The notes: generated by a model from the letters alone, not told the origin. A DNA stretch of 64,000 nucleotides from Eustoma russellianum (GCA_036186865.1 AP025075.1:20205674-20269673), one strand, 5' to 3'; counted from the stretch's first letter, positions 1 to 10,571 are shown. Numbers and translations: made by a program.

Positions 1-49
1 ATACCATTAATAATGTTTTCTGTTATTATGATGTCATCGACATACACAA

Positions 50-1160
50 TGTTGTACCCCGCCCAAAATTAGTACATCATCTAGGGTTGGGGTGAAGCAA
101 GGCAAGAGAATGATACCATGAAAGGAGGATATCTTCGGCTTTACCAATAATTATTTAAGATAAAAAGGGAATTAGCATACCCCAAGGAGTAACACATGAA
201 GCAATGGGGCTGATTGGAAGATATATAAGAGTTCTAAATGGTTTGCCCTGAGAATTGAGAAAAATTAGAAGAAGTTTTTTTTAGATAGACAACTTCAAAT
301 GTGAATTCGGTCTATGTGACACATCCATATACCTATGGTATGAGCGTACATTTGGATATACATATGCATCACATGATGGACTGTCATATGATAAGGAGTT
401 TAACGGATTATAGTCCATAGAAAATATACGTAAGGGACAGCCCATAGTAATACACAAACACGTTCATATATATAATATATAAAGAAAGGAAAATCGGAGC
501 ATGGGTAAGATTCAATTGAATTACCTACACCCGCATATGTTTTCGGCTAAGGGGTTTTAAGGAGTAACTATTTGGGATAGGGCTCCTTATACAAACTCCA
601 AAAGATGGGCCTAATTAGGCCCTTAATAAATTGAGAACTCTCTTCATCCATTCCCAATATGGCCGTTGGGTACCATTTTGAGGTAAGACCAAAGGAACCT
701 TAGCCATTAACTATAGTAATTCTTAAGGTCTAATAAAATCAGCTTGGCGAAGAATAGGTTACATGACACACTTGTAGAAAGCATGAGATATATATATATA
801 TATAGGTATGTACGAATATGTGTACGGGTATGGTATAAAGTGAAAGCTACCATGTAATAAATGGCTTAATGGATTACAATGCGATGAAAAGTCTACTTAA
901 AGAACCGTATATGGGAAATACACGACTCTATGTATCTTCTTGATACTTCATGAATTTCAAAGATCAAAGCGTATGTATATATCAAAGTGGATCATCCATG
1001 TTTATGTTATAAGGTGTATCAACAAGATCTATAAAATGGATAGATTAGGAATAATATATGTGGATATACATATTGGTATATATATATATACAGGTCTAGG
1101 CATATATATGGCGATAAAATGATTTTCGAAGAAGTATGTTATATGTATATATATATATAT
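50..1160 (+). repeat. 5' LTR of the gypsy element, left part
   Basis: Aligns along its whole length with 13122-14230. Both copies share the TG start, a run of T's flanked by A/G-rich sequence near 290, and short (TA)n tracts near 790 and 1080. The flanking CACAA at 45-49 could be half of a target duplication, but the other end is lost. The LTR is interrupted at about 1140-1160, inside a (TA)n tract, by LINE-A. I see no protein-coding gene here; a 60-codon open frame at 940-1122 lies inside the LTR and is probably chance. Confidence 0.8.
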
Positions 1161-1196
1161 TTTTTTTAAAAAACAGAATTTTATTAGAAATATGCC

Positions 1197-1847
1197 TCAC
1201 TTATGGCGGAGGAAAACCTTATTACAAATGGAAAAGCATGATGATTGTAGCAGTGTATGATTATCAAACATCCAAATATATATGATATGCCGCATTAAAA
1301 CCTTGCCAAGAAAAACCACCCTTGTGGTTAAAACCTTGGCGAAGGAAAAAGCGTACATATTTATATAGATGGAATGTTGATAGTCGCTACAGAGAAAAAC
1401 AAAATATTGTACAAATGTAAAGCAGTAAAAGAGCTGCAAAATGTAAAGAAGCCATACAGAGGTCCATAGCAATTGAAGAGTCCTCAGTCCATCAGGGAGA
1501 GCCAAGCCGCCAGCGAGAAAGTAGTCCAATGTAAATTGTTGCATCCATGCATAAAAGAAAAGCATGAGTGAGCGAAAGTAATATAGACGCCACAATGAAA
1601 GGATCCAGGCAAAGTGAATGGGGAACATACCGAGGCTGCCGGTACGCAATGAGCTACCGGCAGATGTAATAAAGACGAGCCAAACCATATGGTAGACTTG
1701 CAGCATGATAAAACCACGGACGTGCAACATCAACTCAGTCGGCAAAGAATGGCCGTACAAGATACATGCAAAATAAATATCAATTTCTGAATGATGTAGA
1801 CATCTAATAGCTAAGTATTGCGCAGAGGCAACCAGAATAAAAATCAT
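1197..1847 (-). CDS. Putative ORF3 of LINE-A, hydrophobic modular protein
   Basis: A 216-codon open frame on the minus strand. The frame stays open upstream to a TGA at about 1934-1936, so the full open stretch is about 735 nt and begins with a further signature module ending S-A-C...T-S-R-P-G-M. A second module lies near residues 52-74 (V-Y-H-M-V-W...T-G-S-L-G-M), followed by a leucine- and phenylalanine-rich stretch that could span a membrane. The C-terminal third holds the family segment I-N-M-Y-A-F-S-F-A-K, then V-L-T-T-R-V-V. I know of no named family with these features. It could instead be structured non-coding 3' sequence. The main argument for coding is that the same frame, spacing and hydrophobic pattern recur in other copies. 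Confidence 0.4.
   Translation of the reverse strand: MIFILVASAQYLAIRCLHHSEIDIYFACILYGHSLPTELMLHVRGFIMLQVYHMVWLVFITSAGSSLRTGSLGMFPIHFAWILSLWRLYYFRSLMLFFYAWMQQFTLDYFLAGGLALPDGLRTLQLLWTSVWLLYILQLFYCFTFVQYFVFLCSDYQHSIYINMYAFSFAKVLTTRVVFLGKVLMRHIIYIWMFDNHTLLQSSCFSICNKVFLRHK
1636..1663 (-). other. Inverted repeat encoding the ORF3 signature (LINE-A)
   Basis: CTGCCGGTA and TACCGGCAG form a perfect 9-bp stem with a loop of about 10 nt. It sits where the other copies carry the 26-nt inverted repeat that encodes S-A-C...T-G. The arm sequence differs from copies B, F and I, yet pairing is kept. Confidence 0.6.
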
Positions 1848-2047
1848 ACCCGGTCTGCTTGTCCCAAAAAGTAAGCAGGCAGAAAAAATGACAAATTGCC
1901 AAACCAGACGGAAGGCCTGAGTATAGCATGATGTTCATCCCATCATGGCCCTGTCCGATGTAAACCAGCGAGAGGGCAGCATCTTAGCAATATTCCACTC
2001 CAGCGCGAGAAGTAACCAAGGCATACATCAAGACATAAAGATGCTGC

Positions 2048-2048
<1 letters not shown>

Positions 2049-2094
<46 letters not shown>

Positions 2095-2125
2095 ATACGG
2101 ATATATATATATACATATATATATA
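2049..2125. repeat. (TA)n microsatellite and target duplication between LINE-A and LINE-B
   Basis: About 42 bp of uninterrupted TA/AT, then ACCTATACGG at 2091-2100, then more TA repeats up to the start of LINE-B. The same TA tract plus ACCTATACGG recurs right after LINE-B at 8058-8076. It occurs once, with no LINE, in the gypsy 3' LTR near 14236-14256. This fits a target-site duplication made when LINE-B entered the microsatellite. Confidence 0.75.
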
Positions 2126-2275
2126 TGACGATGAAGGGATTAGGGCGACCGCCGGTGAAGCGGCAGCCGCCGCTTTCTAGGCCTGCCGATCACGCAATTT
2201 TTCGGCATTTTCTCTGCCGGCTATCACGCTGCTATTTGCACTGGTGTTTTCTTTTTTCTCTGCGATCGAATTCCG

Positions 2276-3477
2276 ATGGGATCACCGCCACCCTCATTTG
2301 CGGCGGTTGTAGCAGGCGCTTCTTCTGCGCAAAGCATCAACATTTCACCAAAGACAGTCTCCCGATACAAAGGTATCCCCCTAATCTCTTTCTTGGATTC
2401 CGAAATTGATGCCCTTGCAGCACCATTCAAATATTCCTTGGTGGGCACCTTCTGGTATGGCCATCCTCCGTTGAAGGTCATCCGTGATGTGTTTGAAAAG
2501 ATTGGTTTTCATCATGATCTCCGTATTACTCTTCTTGATCAAACCCATATACTGCTGAATTTTCATAATGAGGCAGACTATTTGAGATGTTTTTATCGAC
2601 GTTCTTGGCATTTTTTCGGGTTGTCATATGCGAATTACAAAATGGACAGTGGATTTTGATCCTACTACTGATGTACCTATAGTTCCGATCTGGATTGCAT
2701 TACCGGGTCTTCCCATTCATCTTCATCGTAAGGAAGCGCTGTTTGAAATAGTTCGATCTATTGGATCACCGCTTAAGTTGTATATCGCCACTGCAGAAGG
2801 GTTACGGCCATCAGTCGCAAGAATCTGTGTGGAAGTTGATGTCTCTCAGGATTTGCCTCAAAAGATCTATCTGCAGGCAAAAAATCGATACATTTTACAG
2901 TCTGTCGTCTATGAGGATTTGCCGTTATTTTGTACCTCATGCAGACGTTTAGGCCATGCAGCTACATCCTGTCCTACAGCAAAAACTGCTTCGGTCTCAC
3001 TGCCCCTGCCTCCCCGCCGGCCTATTCAACGCTGGACGCCGGTTAAAAGTAAAACTATTGCACCGGTAATCCCAGAAGCTGCAGATTCACCGCTGGTTGA
3101 TCTAGAATTATCACATGCTAATACACAGGACCATACGGACCATGTCACTGAGCAAGCACCTCTGCAAAATGATTTCGATACTGGGGGAATCGGGACATAC
3201 TTCAGATAATGATCTCCCACCGGATGATCCTCCCTCTGATATTCCAACAGTACCAGATGAGGTTGTGCGTCGCATGAAACTTATGCCGCCTACACCAGGT
3301 ACAGAAATACTTATCTCACGGTTACAGGATTCTACAGACTCTACATAATTTATTACGATTGTTCCTCGTAGAAAGAGACGCACAAAAAAAGAACTCCCTC
3401 CTCTGCCGCCATCTACAATTCTGACACGCAGTGCTTCTCACGCTGTTCAGGGAAGTGACACTACTCTTTCTCAATGA
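2276..3477 (+). pseudogene. LINE-B ORF1, DUF4283 plus CCHC zinc-knuckle protein (broken)
   Basis: Starts M-G-S-P-P-P-S-F-A-A. The DUF4283-like domain (with S-L-V-G-T-F-W-Y-G and M-R-I-T-K-W motifs) is followed by a C-x2-C-x4-H-x4-C knuckle (C-T-S-C-R-R-L-G-H) and a basic C-terminus (V-P-R-R-K-R-R). In plant LINEs such proteins are thought to bind element RNA. The reading frame shifts near 2628 and again near 3190, and a TAA interrupts it at 3346-3348. The final frame ends in CAATGA, so the stop overlaps the ATG of ORF2. Confidence 0.8.
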
Positions 3478-6400
3478 ATATTATGATTTGGAATATTAGA
3501 GGCATAACGACCTCTATAACTCGATTAACTCAGCTAATTCGAGATCATCGTTTAAATTTATTATCTTCGATAGATCCAAAACATCCATCATCTTCTATTG
3601 CTCGTTATGCTTTAAGCTTTGGATTTACAGGACATTTTTCATCACAATCTGACCGAATTTGGTTTTTCTAGCGGGACTCATATTATCAATTGATGAATGT
3701 GCAGGATGATGATCAAGTGATTCATTTTACGTTGCTCTTTCGCCCTCTACAATTTTCGTTTGTCATCTCTGTGGTTTATGGAAAGCACACGATGATACAA
3801 CGAAGACCTTTGTGGCATGCTTTGAACACGTTTTTGGAAACGTCTGTATTACCTTGGATAGTAGCGGGAGACTTTAACACCTTTCGCTCATTATCAGATC
3901 ATGATGGCCGATCGACTCCATCTCTCTCGGCGTTACAGGATTTTAATGATTGTATTGAGACATGCAGTTTAATGACACCACAATTCCATGGATCAAAGTT
4001 TACTTGGACAGACGGTAGAGGCCTTGGCAGAATACGTCGCAGGTTGGATTGGCTATTCATTAACTCAGATTTCCATGATAAGTTCAATGACTTACAGCTC
4101 TCTCATCTTTCTCGGGCAACTTCGGATCATACACCCATGTTGTTTATATGTCGCATTGGACAATCCAACCAACGTAGTTCTTTCCGATTTTTAGATTCTT
4201 GGTTGCTACATTCGGATTTCCATTCTTATGCAAAAGATGCTTGGGAGTCTTATTCTACTACAGGAGGCATGTATGGTTTTTACAACAAGTTGTTCCGCTT
4301 CAAAAAAGATATCCAGCGGTGGAACAAAAATATTTTTGGCAATATTTTTTCTAATGTTCAGATAGCGGAATCAAAGATGATACACGCTGAAACTATTTGG
4401 GTTGACTCCCCGACTGAAGAACACAGGATAGAGTATCATAAAGCCAAGGCTGAATATCTGCAAGCAGCCTCCTATGAGATGAATTTCTGTAAACAAAAGT
4501 CTCGTATAAGATGGATTCGTGAGGGTGACGCAAATACAAAATATTTTCATTCCATCGTCAAAGGTAAACGACGACATTTACATATTCAACAAATACGTAC
4601 ACAATCAGGCGAAATATGTACTACATCGGATGACATCATGCTGGAGGCCGTCCGGTTTTACACGTCTTTATTCGCTCGTCATCAAACTCAAGACTATGAT
4701 GACATCCTTCGGTATATCCCGCAGGTGGTCACATCGGAGGAAAATGTTTTATTAACTCAAATACCCATGGAACCAAAAATTAAAGCAGCAGAATGGCATC
4801 TCGATCCTATTAGCGCAGCAGGCCCAGATGGTTTTCATGGTCAATTTTATCGTGCCTGTTGGTCTTTCATTCATACTGATGTAGTTAAAGCAGTGCAGGA
4901 ATTTTTCTTGGGCATTCCTCAACCTCCGGTGATGGCAAGTGCACTGATCACGTTGATTCCTAAAAAGTCATCTCCTGATACTTTCAGTGATTTTCGGCCA
5001 ATATGCTTAACGAATTTTCTGAGCAAAGTATGCACAAGAATCATTGCTAGTCGTCTAAACGCCTTACTCCCGTGATTAATCTCCCCGGAACAAACGGGCT
5101 TCCTGCCTTGCTCGGATATTTCCTCTCAGGTACTTATGGCTCGTGAGATGATACATATGTTAGATAGAGGAGGTTCTCAGGCGTGTCTCAAGCTAGATAT
5201 GATGAAAGCTTTCGACAGAGTCAGTTGGGAATATTTGGAGCTGTTACTGCGTGCTTTTGGTTTCTCTGATTTCTTCATTCGTATTATACTGAATCACCTG
5301 CGTGCTACAACTTTAGCAGTATTAATTAATGGTCAACCCTCATCAACATTTCGGCCATTTAGAGGGGTGAAACAGGGGGATCCTCTATCACCGCTACTTT
5401 TATACTCTCTTCTGAAGGATTTAGCAGGGGACTGAAAGCATTAACGGAGGTTGGACGATTGCAGCCATTTAGACTGGGGAGGATTCCGTTTCATATAACA
5501 CATTTGGCCTATGCCGATGACTTGTTGATCTTTTTTGCGAGACACACAACAAAACATGCGCCACTTTCACATTTTCCTTACACAATATGAAACTGCCTCT
5601 GGGCAAAAAGTCAACTTTCAAAAAAGCAGTATGATCCCTTCTATTCAAACCTCAATGCAGCAGAGGAGGAATTTTGAGAGGATACTTACCATGCGCTGCA
5701 CAAACCTCCCTTTTAAGTATCTTGGCTTGTATTTGCACAAAGGTATTCCTCGTGCGCAACACTGTGTATCTTTATTGCAACATATTGATGATAGGCTTCA
5801 AGGATGGCACTCTAGATTATTATCCGCCGCGGGACGGTTAGTTTTATTACGCTCTGTCATAGCAGCGCTGCCACTACATCTTTTTGCTTCAGGTGGTTTA
5901 CCCAAATCTGTTATCAAAATTATTAATCGGAAAATGGCATGTTTTTATTGGGGCCCTAGATATCATTGGGTATCGGGGCAGACTATTACTATGCCCAAAG
6001 AAGAAGGAGGATTAGGGATTCGTGACCTCAGCGTGTTACAAAAAGCTTATTACTGCCGCATTTAGTGGTCATTTCACCAAAATACAACACTTTGGAGTTA
6101 ATATATGCATGCCAAGTATGGTCGTCGTGGGGACTATTTGCCTCGATTACCTGACTCACCGATTTGGAAATTAATTTGCAAGATACATCCTTTCTGCCTT
6201 TCTCAAACATCTGGTCAAGGGACACATTTAATATGGTTGCACACACCAACGGGTGAATTTTCCCTCCGCAGTGCCTATACGATTAGTCGCATTACTCATC
6301 CGCAACTTTTATCTGCAAAATTCATATGGTTTAACCAGCACTCCCCAGTCATACAGATATTCTTATGGCGGATATTTCATTCGGCGATACCGATGGAGGA

Positions 6401-7334
6401 TTTTATTGGCAAGTATATTACATCTTGTCTGACACAATGTCCTTTGTGTAGAACTGCTTCGGCAACGGTAGATCATGTCTTTCTTCGCTGCTCATATGTG
6501 AGGCCGATATGGCACTATTATGCTGGGGAGTTGAATTGTCCGCCACCATCATCTTTGCACTTGCGGCAGTATATTCTCGCTTGGTGGTATCGTTCCTCCT
6601 TTTCATCATTAATTGGGGTCTTCAGAGTTATAATTCCAGCGATTATTCTATATAATATCTGGCGAGGCTACACCTCATTAGTCTATGGCAACCAATCTAG
6701 CCTTACACTCGCATCACTTTAAGCATCTATTCGTTATGACCTTACTATTTGGTGCAAAAAAGTGGCAGGAACCAAAATAGCCACTGATCCTAAGAGGTTC
6801 TTCTCTTGGCTACCATCTCTGTCCAGTCCACGACCCCGTCTCATTCGTTGGCTAACACCGTCCCCCGGCCGACTTAAATTGAATGTCGATGCGGCGGTTG
6901 GTCGACAATATGCAGCTGGTGGTGCTATACTGCGTGACCATAGGGGATCTTGTGTGGGTGCACTTTCATTTAGGTTACCGCCGAATACTCCGCTCCATGC
7001 GGAAATTGAGACAGCATTATTTGCCTTGTTATATTTTCTCCCCCTACATCGACACATCATTTTAGAATCTGATTGTAACCAGATGATCTCTCGTTTGGCT
7101 CGCCCGCAACCGGTACATGGGAATTACTATCTCAACATGCTTCACAATCTGGTTCATCTCCAACGCCTCGATTATCATCACATTTACCGCGAAGCAAATA
7201 TGGCTGCACATTATCTAGCACAGCAAGCAATGCTGAATCCTATCACACAGCAATATACCGTGCGCACTCTCCCTTCATTGGTGCGTGCCTCTGTCTCTTT
7301 GGATCTCTCCTCCACTCAACTGCGGGTCCCTTGA
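3474..7334 (+). pseudogene. LINE-B ORF2, endonuclease / reverse transcriptase / RNase H (broken)
   Basis: About 1,290 codons. Order: endonuclease-exonuclease-phosphatase domain (W-N-I-R-G at the start, G-D-F-N-T-F near 3868, S-D-H-T-P near 4123); reverse transcriptase with A-F-D-R-V-S-W near 5210, G-V-K-Q-G-D-P near 5365 and the active site Y-A-D-D at 5510; a zinc-binding zf-RVT region (C-P-L-C...D-H-V-F-L-R-C near 6441-6492); and a C-terminal RNase H-like domain (N-V-D-A near 6880, E-S-D-C near 7057). Defects include TAG at 3669 (a Trp codon in relatives), TGA at 5073, a one-base deletion near 5400, stops near 6063 and 6099, and TAA at 6719. The start is the ATG overlapping the ORF1 stop. 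Confidence 0.85.
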
Positions 7335-7346
7335 TAAGTCTTCCAC

Positions 7347-7997
7347 ATGGATTGGCGCTGTTTCTCACTTTCTGCCTGTACCATAATGGTTACAGGCAGA
7401 CGCGGTATGCATTGCTATCCTTTGGTCTTACTTTTATTATGTTTCATACTCAGTAACCTTTTATTCTATTTGCTGGCCCGGACATGGTATCCATTGGCAA
7501 CAGTTCTGGAGAGGCTTCTTCTAGTACCTCAGCGAATCTATTATACATTGGCGGTCAATCCGGCTACGCATACCATGACGCCTTATCTCATCCAAAAGTC
7601 GCCTTGGCCTAATCGGTGCCAAGGCGACAGCGTTATGTGTTTGGTTTCTCAGTTTCTTTCTCTTTTGCTTATTGCTCTCGTCGGAATAACTTCTTTTTGG
7701 CTATTTTCCGAGGTCCACTGGTTCCGGAAGACACTTCATCCAGCTTCCAACAACGCACTGCAGTGCCTGCGGACTACATCATCTACTGCCTCAACCGTTG
7801 CTTTTGATACAATTTTACACTCACTTCATATCAATGACAGCTGTATAAATATGTACGCTTTTTCCTTCGCTAAGGTTTTATCCACAAGGGTGGTTTTACT
7901 TAGCAAGGTTTTAATGCGGCATATCATATACAACTGGAGATATGACATTATTAGTTCTTTATTCCATTTGTTCTCATACGATGACTTTTATTTGTAA
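7347..7997 (+). CDS. Putative ORF3 of LINE-B, 216-aa hydrophobic protein
   Basis: Begins 12 nt after the ORF2 stop, in the same frame, at M-D-W. Residues 1-21 are the signature (M-D-W, five residues, S-A-C, four residues, T-G, two residues, G-M). Residues about 25-43 are almost all Leu, Phe and Ile and could span a membrane. A second signature (S-P-W-P...Q-G-D) at about 85-97 precedes another hydrophobic stretch at about 98-118. The C-terminal segment (167-198) contains I-N-M-Y-A-F-S-F-A-K and R-H-I-I-Y-N-W-R. The frame is uninterrupted, whereas ORF1 and ORF2 of the same copy carry many lesions. I recognise no described family. The competing view is that this is a structured 3' UTR. Confidence 0.45.
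   Translation: MDWRCFSLSACTIMVTGRRGMHCYPLVLLLLCFILSNLLFYLLARTWYPLATVLERLLLVPQRIYYTLAVNPATHTMTPYLIQKSPWPNRCQGDSVMCLVSQFLSLLLIALVGITSFWLFSEVHWFRKTLHPASNNALQCLRTTSSTASTVAFDTILHSLHINDSCINMYAFSFAKVLSTRVVLLSKVLMRHIIYNWRYDIISSLFHLFSYDDFYL
7373..7398 (+). other. 26-nt inverted repeat inside ORF3 (type 1, LINE-B)
   Basis: TGCCTGTACC pairs with GGTTACAGGCA across a 5-nt loop, with one bulged base. It encodes the A-C...T-G core of the ORF3 signature. The 26-nt length is identical in copies E, F, I and J. Confidence 0.6.
7598..7628 (+). other. Inverted repeat inside ORF3 (type 2, LINE-B)
   Basis: GTCGCCTTGGC pairs perfectly with GCCAAGGCGAC over an 11-bp stem with a 9-nt loop. It encodes S-P-W...Q-G-D. 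Equivalent hairpins lie in copies D (22036-22066, minus), G (30760-30788) and I (two copies). Confidence 0.6.
7869..7904 (+). promoter_or_regulatory. Conserved 3'-terminal hairpin (LINE-B)
   Basis: GCTAAG (7869-7874) pairs with CTTAGC (7899-7904), with an inner CCAC/GTGG stem and an AAGG loop. Most other copies have GCCAAG and CTTGGC, so both sides changed together here. A 3'-proximal stem-loop is a plausible recognition site for the element's reverse transcriptase, as described for some LINEs; that role is inferred. The same bases encode the best-conserved part of ORF3. Confidence 0.6.
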
Positions 7998-8137
7998 TAT
8001 GGTTTTCCTCCGCCACAAGTGAGGCTTTCTAATCAATAAAAGATTCTTTCAAAAAAATATATATATACCTATACGGTTAAATATATATATAGCTATACCC
8101 ATGTGGGTAAGAATTATGAAAAATAAATGTGGGATAG

Positions 8138-8150
8138 ATGTATATGTATA

Positions 8151-8207
<57 letters not shown>

Positions 8208-8212
8208 ATATC
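8138..8212. repeat. Expanded (TA)n tract inside the gypsy 5' LTR
   Basis: About 70 bp of TA repeats lie between 'GATGTATATG' and 'TCGGCCATATG'. The same place in the 3' LTR (about 14316-14330) has only some 14 bp of TA, so the tract has grown here or shrunk there since insertion. Confidence 0.7.
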
Positions 8213-9687
8213 GGCCATATGTACAAAAAGGGCAGCCTAATGAATTTATGTTTATAAAAAGTACACTTAATGATTGTGATATGAGATAAATATATATATA
8301 CATACATATATATACATATATGCATTATTGAGGGAAGATGTATATATGGAATACATATGCATATTTCGGCCATAAGGCCTTTGGGGGTAAGTCATTACAT
8401 TCAAAATTATTAGGGAACCTTAAATGAACAAAGTAGTTGGGGTGTATGAAGGTTTTCATTTAAAGAGTGTCTTTCCCCCTCCCCATGAGGGAGCCGCCGG
8501 TTGTCTACCCAAGAAGAGTTAATCTCTGATCTTTTAACTAGAAGCCTACTTAGTCTAACACCTTTTGAGTAGTCTTGATCCAAAGAATAACTTCAAAATA
8601 TTCCCTCCTTGCTTTCAAAAACAACCGGGCAGGGCATTGAACAAGAAGGAGTCCAAGAACCACTACAACGTCAAGTCTTATCTAGGTAAGAACACCCTCC
8701 ATAATCTTTAGAAAGTTACATTTGTAGGAATGAAGCTCATATGGAATCACTCTCTTTGACAAAACCATAAACTTCATAGTTTAGGCAAAGGTTTTCAAGA
8801 CACCAAACAAGGGTAGTGCGCTAGCAAGAGTGGATTTCCCTCAATCCGCCCAAGGTGAAAATGGTAAGACCCTCCATCCCTCCTCTAAGTTGTATTACAT
8901 AATCTAAGGGATGGCTAATAAATACCCCTAAACCGTATGTGATAGGAAAAGATAGAAGAAAGTACTTCTTGTGCCAACAAGCTCAAGCAAGATCCAAATA
9001 CTATGAAGGCAAGTACACTATAATTTTTGTGGCTTGAATGTGAAAGTACTTGCATGAATGACTAGATAACCTTAAGATTCAATTTTAGTTGTGGTATGCT
9101 AAGCCTTGATGCATGAAACTTTCGGCCTAGGGGTTGAATGGCGGGTATGTGTGAGTTTTTGCTTAAAGGTGGATTGTTTATTGGTTTTATGCACTATTAT
9201 GTGATAATCTAAGATGAACATGCTAAAGGTCCTTTCTTTTCCATGGAGAGGGCATACGGTGGAGAGGGTTAAAAGAAATAGGGGTAGTTTTGCATGAAGT
9301 GATGAAATATGAGTTATGATATGAACAAGATTTATGCTTTTGTATGTTAAGCTTAGTATTGTCATTGTGGATATGATTTTGGCCTTGCATGTACATAAAC
9401 GGGCTGGGGTGCGTGTGCACCAAAACTTGACTAAGGGTTGTTAAGTGGGAATATGGTGAGTATGGCCAAGAAGTGATGTATGTGGCATACAAGTTATTTT
9501 GTAATGTTTTGTATGATGCTTGTAGCGTGATTGAATCTGTAAATTTCCCATGAAAAGGGTAAGTTTGAAGTCTAATAAAGTGTTTATGACAAACGATGCA
9601 ATTTAGGGCCATTTAGGAGGGAGACGTGACAAGCTATGAAATTACTGGAGTAGGGCAGATTTTAGGCTGTTTTGTGAGACCCAAAAA

Positions 9688-10040
9688 GGGACCTTAGGGA
9701 CCTTCAATTTAATGGATTTTTTGTATGAAACTAGTCTTATGTGTATATTAGATATGTGAGAGTTGGAATTTTGTTAAAAGGAGTTACGGATTATTTTTAG
9801 TGAAATGTTTACTAAAACTGGTCATGCTGGAAATTTTATTGGGCCAGACAGATTTTTGTGACATAATGAGCAACCAGGAAATGGACCTTAGGAATATGCA
9901 ATTGGGCTAATTTTTGGTAGGATACTATCCCAAAGTGTCTACTAAGTTCGAGAGTTGGAATTTCTGTAAAAGGAGTTACGGTGTGGTCATACTAAAACTT
10001 ATAGTAAAATCGGTCAATCCAGAAATCAGCATGTAACGGT
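9688..10040 (+). repeat. Degenerate tandem repeat, about 193-bp period, in the LTR
   Basis: Two units begin 'GGACCTTAGG' at about 9689 and 9884. Both contain 'GAGAGTTGGAATTT' followed by 'TAAAAGGAGTTACGG', then 'ACTAAAACT' and 'GGTCA'. Similarity is clear but far from perfect. Confidence 0.55.
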
Positions 10041-10571
10041 TTTAGGAAAGAGAATAAATGGTACCTCTAACGATATTATAGATCAGTGAAATTTATTTAC
10101 CAACTACTTAAGACATAGTTGAACCCTTCTATGTGAGCCACTTATTTTAGAATGACTAATTGAAGAGTAAACACCATAAAAAAGTGGGCGTCACAAATCT
10201 GAGATTTTGGGCAGAATTGAGGGACTTGTTATAAGGCCTTATTCGAATGGACTTAGGCTAGTTATATGACTTGGGCTTACAATCACCAATTAATGGAATG
10301 TTTATAATAAGTTTCCAAAGCTGGCCCAAATTAAAAGAGGTTTAATGGGCTTAAATGGAAGACCAAAGAAAGGAGCGCTGAATTACCGAAATTCAGCAGC
10401 CTTGTTTCGTGATTAATTAAACTAAGTGTCTTACGCATTTTGTATTGTCACGAGAATTTTATTATGAACAAATAGGGCATTTTTATGCATACACCTGACA
10501 AGAATTATTGTTAGTGGGCCTAACCTCAAGGGATTAAGGCCGAGGATAAGGAGTGATCATGCTGGAAATTT

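Larger units (their letters stand above)
1161..2048 (-). mobile_element. LINE-A, 5'-truncated antisense copy
   Basis: The left edge is a T-rich run, the complement of the LINE 3' tail, directly after (TA)n. Reading the minus strand gives, in order, a short possible ORF2 tail, the ORF3 region with two copies of the 24-residue signature, the terminal hairpin (1305-1340 on the plus strand) and the conserved end ('CCTCCGCCATAAGTGAGG'-like, then AATAAAA). The right edge abuts a (TA)n tract at 2049. It has no ORF1 and no reverse transcriptase, as expected of a LINE truncated during target-primed reverse transcription. It lies inside the gypsy 5' LTR and is absent from the matching place in the 3' LTR. 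Confidence 0.8.
2126..8057 (+). mobile_element. LINE-B, full-length L1-type LINE
   Basis: A 5.9-kb element in the order 5' leader, ORF1 (nucleic-acid binding), ORF2 (endonuclease, reverse transcriptase, zinc finger, RNase H), ORF3 region and 3' end with AATAAA at 8035-8040 and a short A-run. It is flanked by a duplicated target containing ACCTATACGG. All parts are present, but ORF1 and ORF2 contain stops and frameshifts, so the copy is not expected to move by itself. Its RT keeps the catalytic Y-A-D-D (5510-5521). Confidence 0.85.

Noticed and set aside
1484..1717. A 77-codon minus-strand frame within LINE-A in another phase from ORF3
   Set aside because: It lies wholly inside the longer ORF3 frame and lacks the shared signature and C-terminal segment.
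2049..2125. TA tracts as TATA promoters or replication origins
   Set aside because: They occur at nearly every LINE edge and vary in length. Microsatellite target sites explain them without a further role.
7598..7904. Possible long-range pairing between the type-2 arm CCTTGGC and the terminal GCCAAGG as a switch
   Set aside because: In LINE-B the terminal arm is GCTAAGG, which breaks this pairing, while the local hairpin is kept by a matching change. Local folding explains the data better.
9099..9612. Minus-strand frames of 88 and 129 codons inside the gypsy LTR
   Set aside because: They overlap each other in different frames, show no domain, and lie in LTR DNA. The 3' LTR is truncated before this point, so there is no second copy to test conservation.
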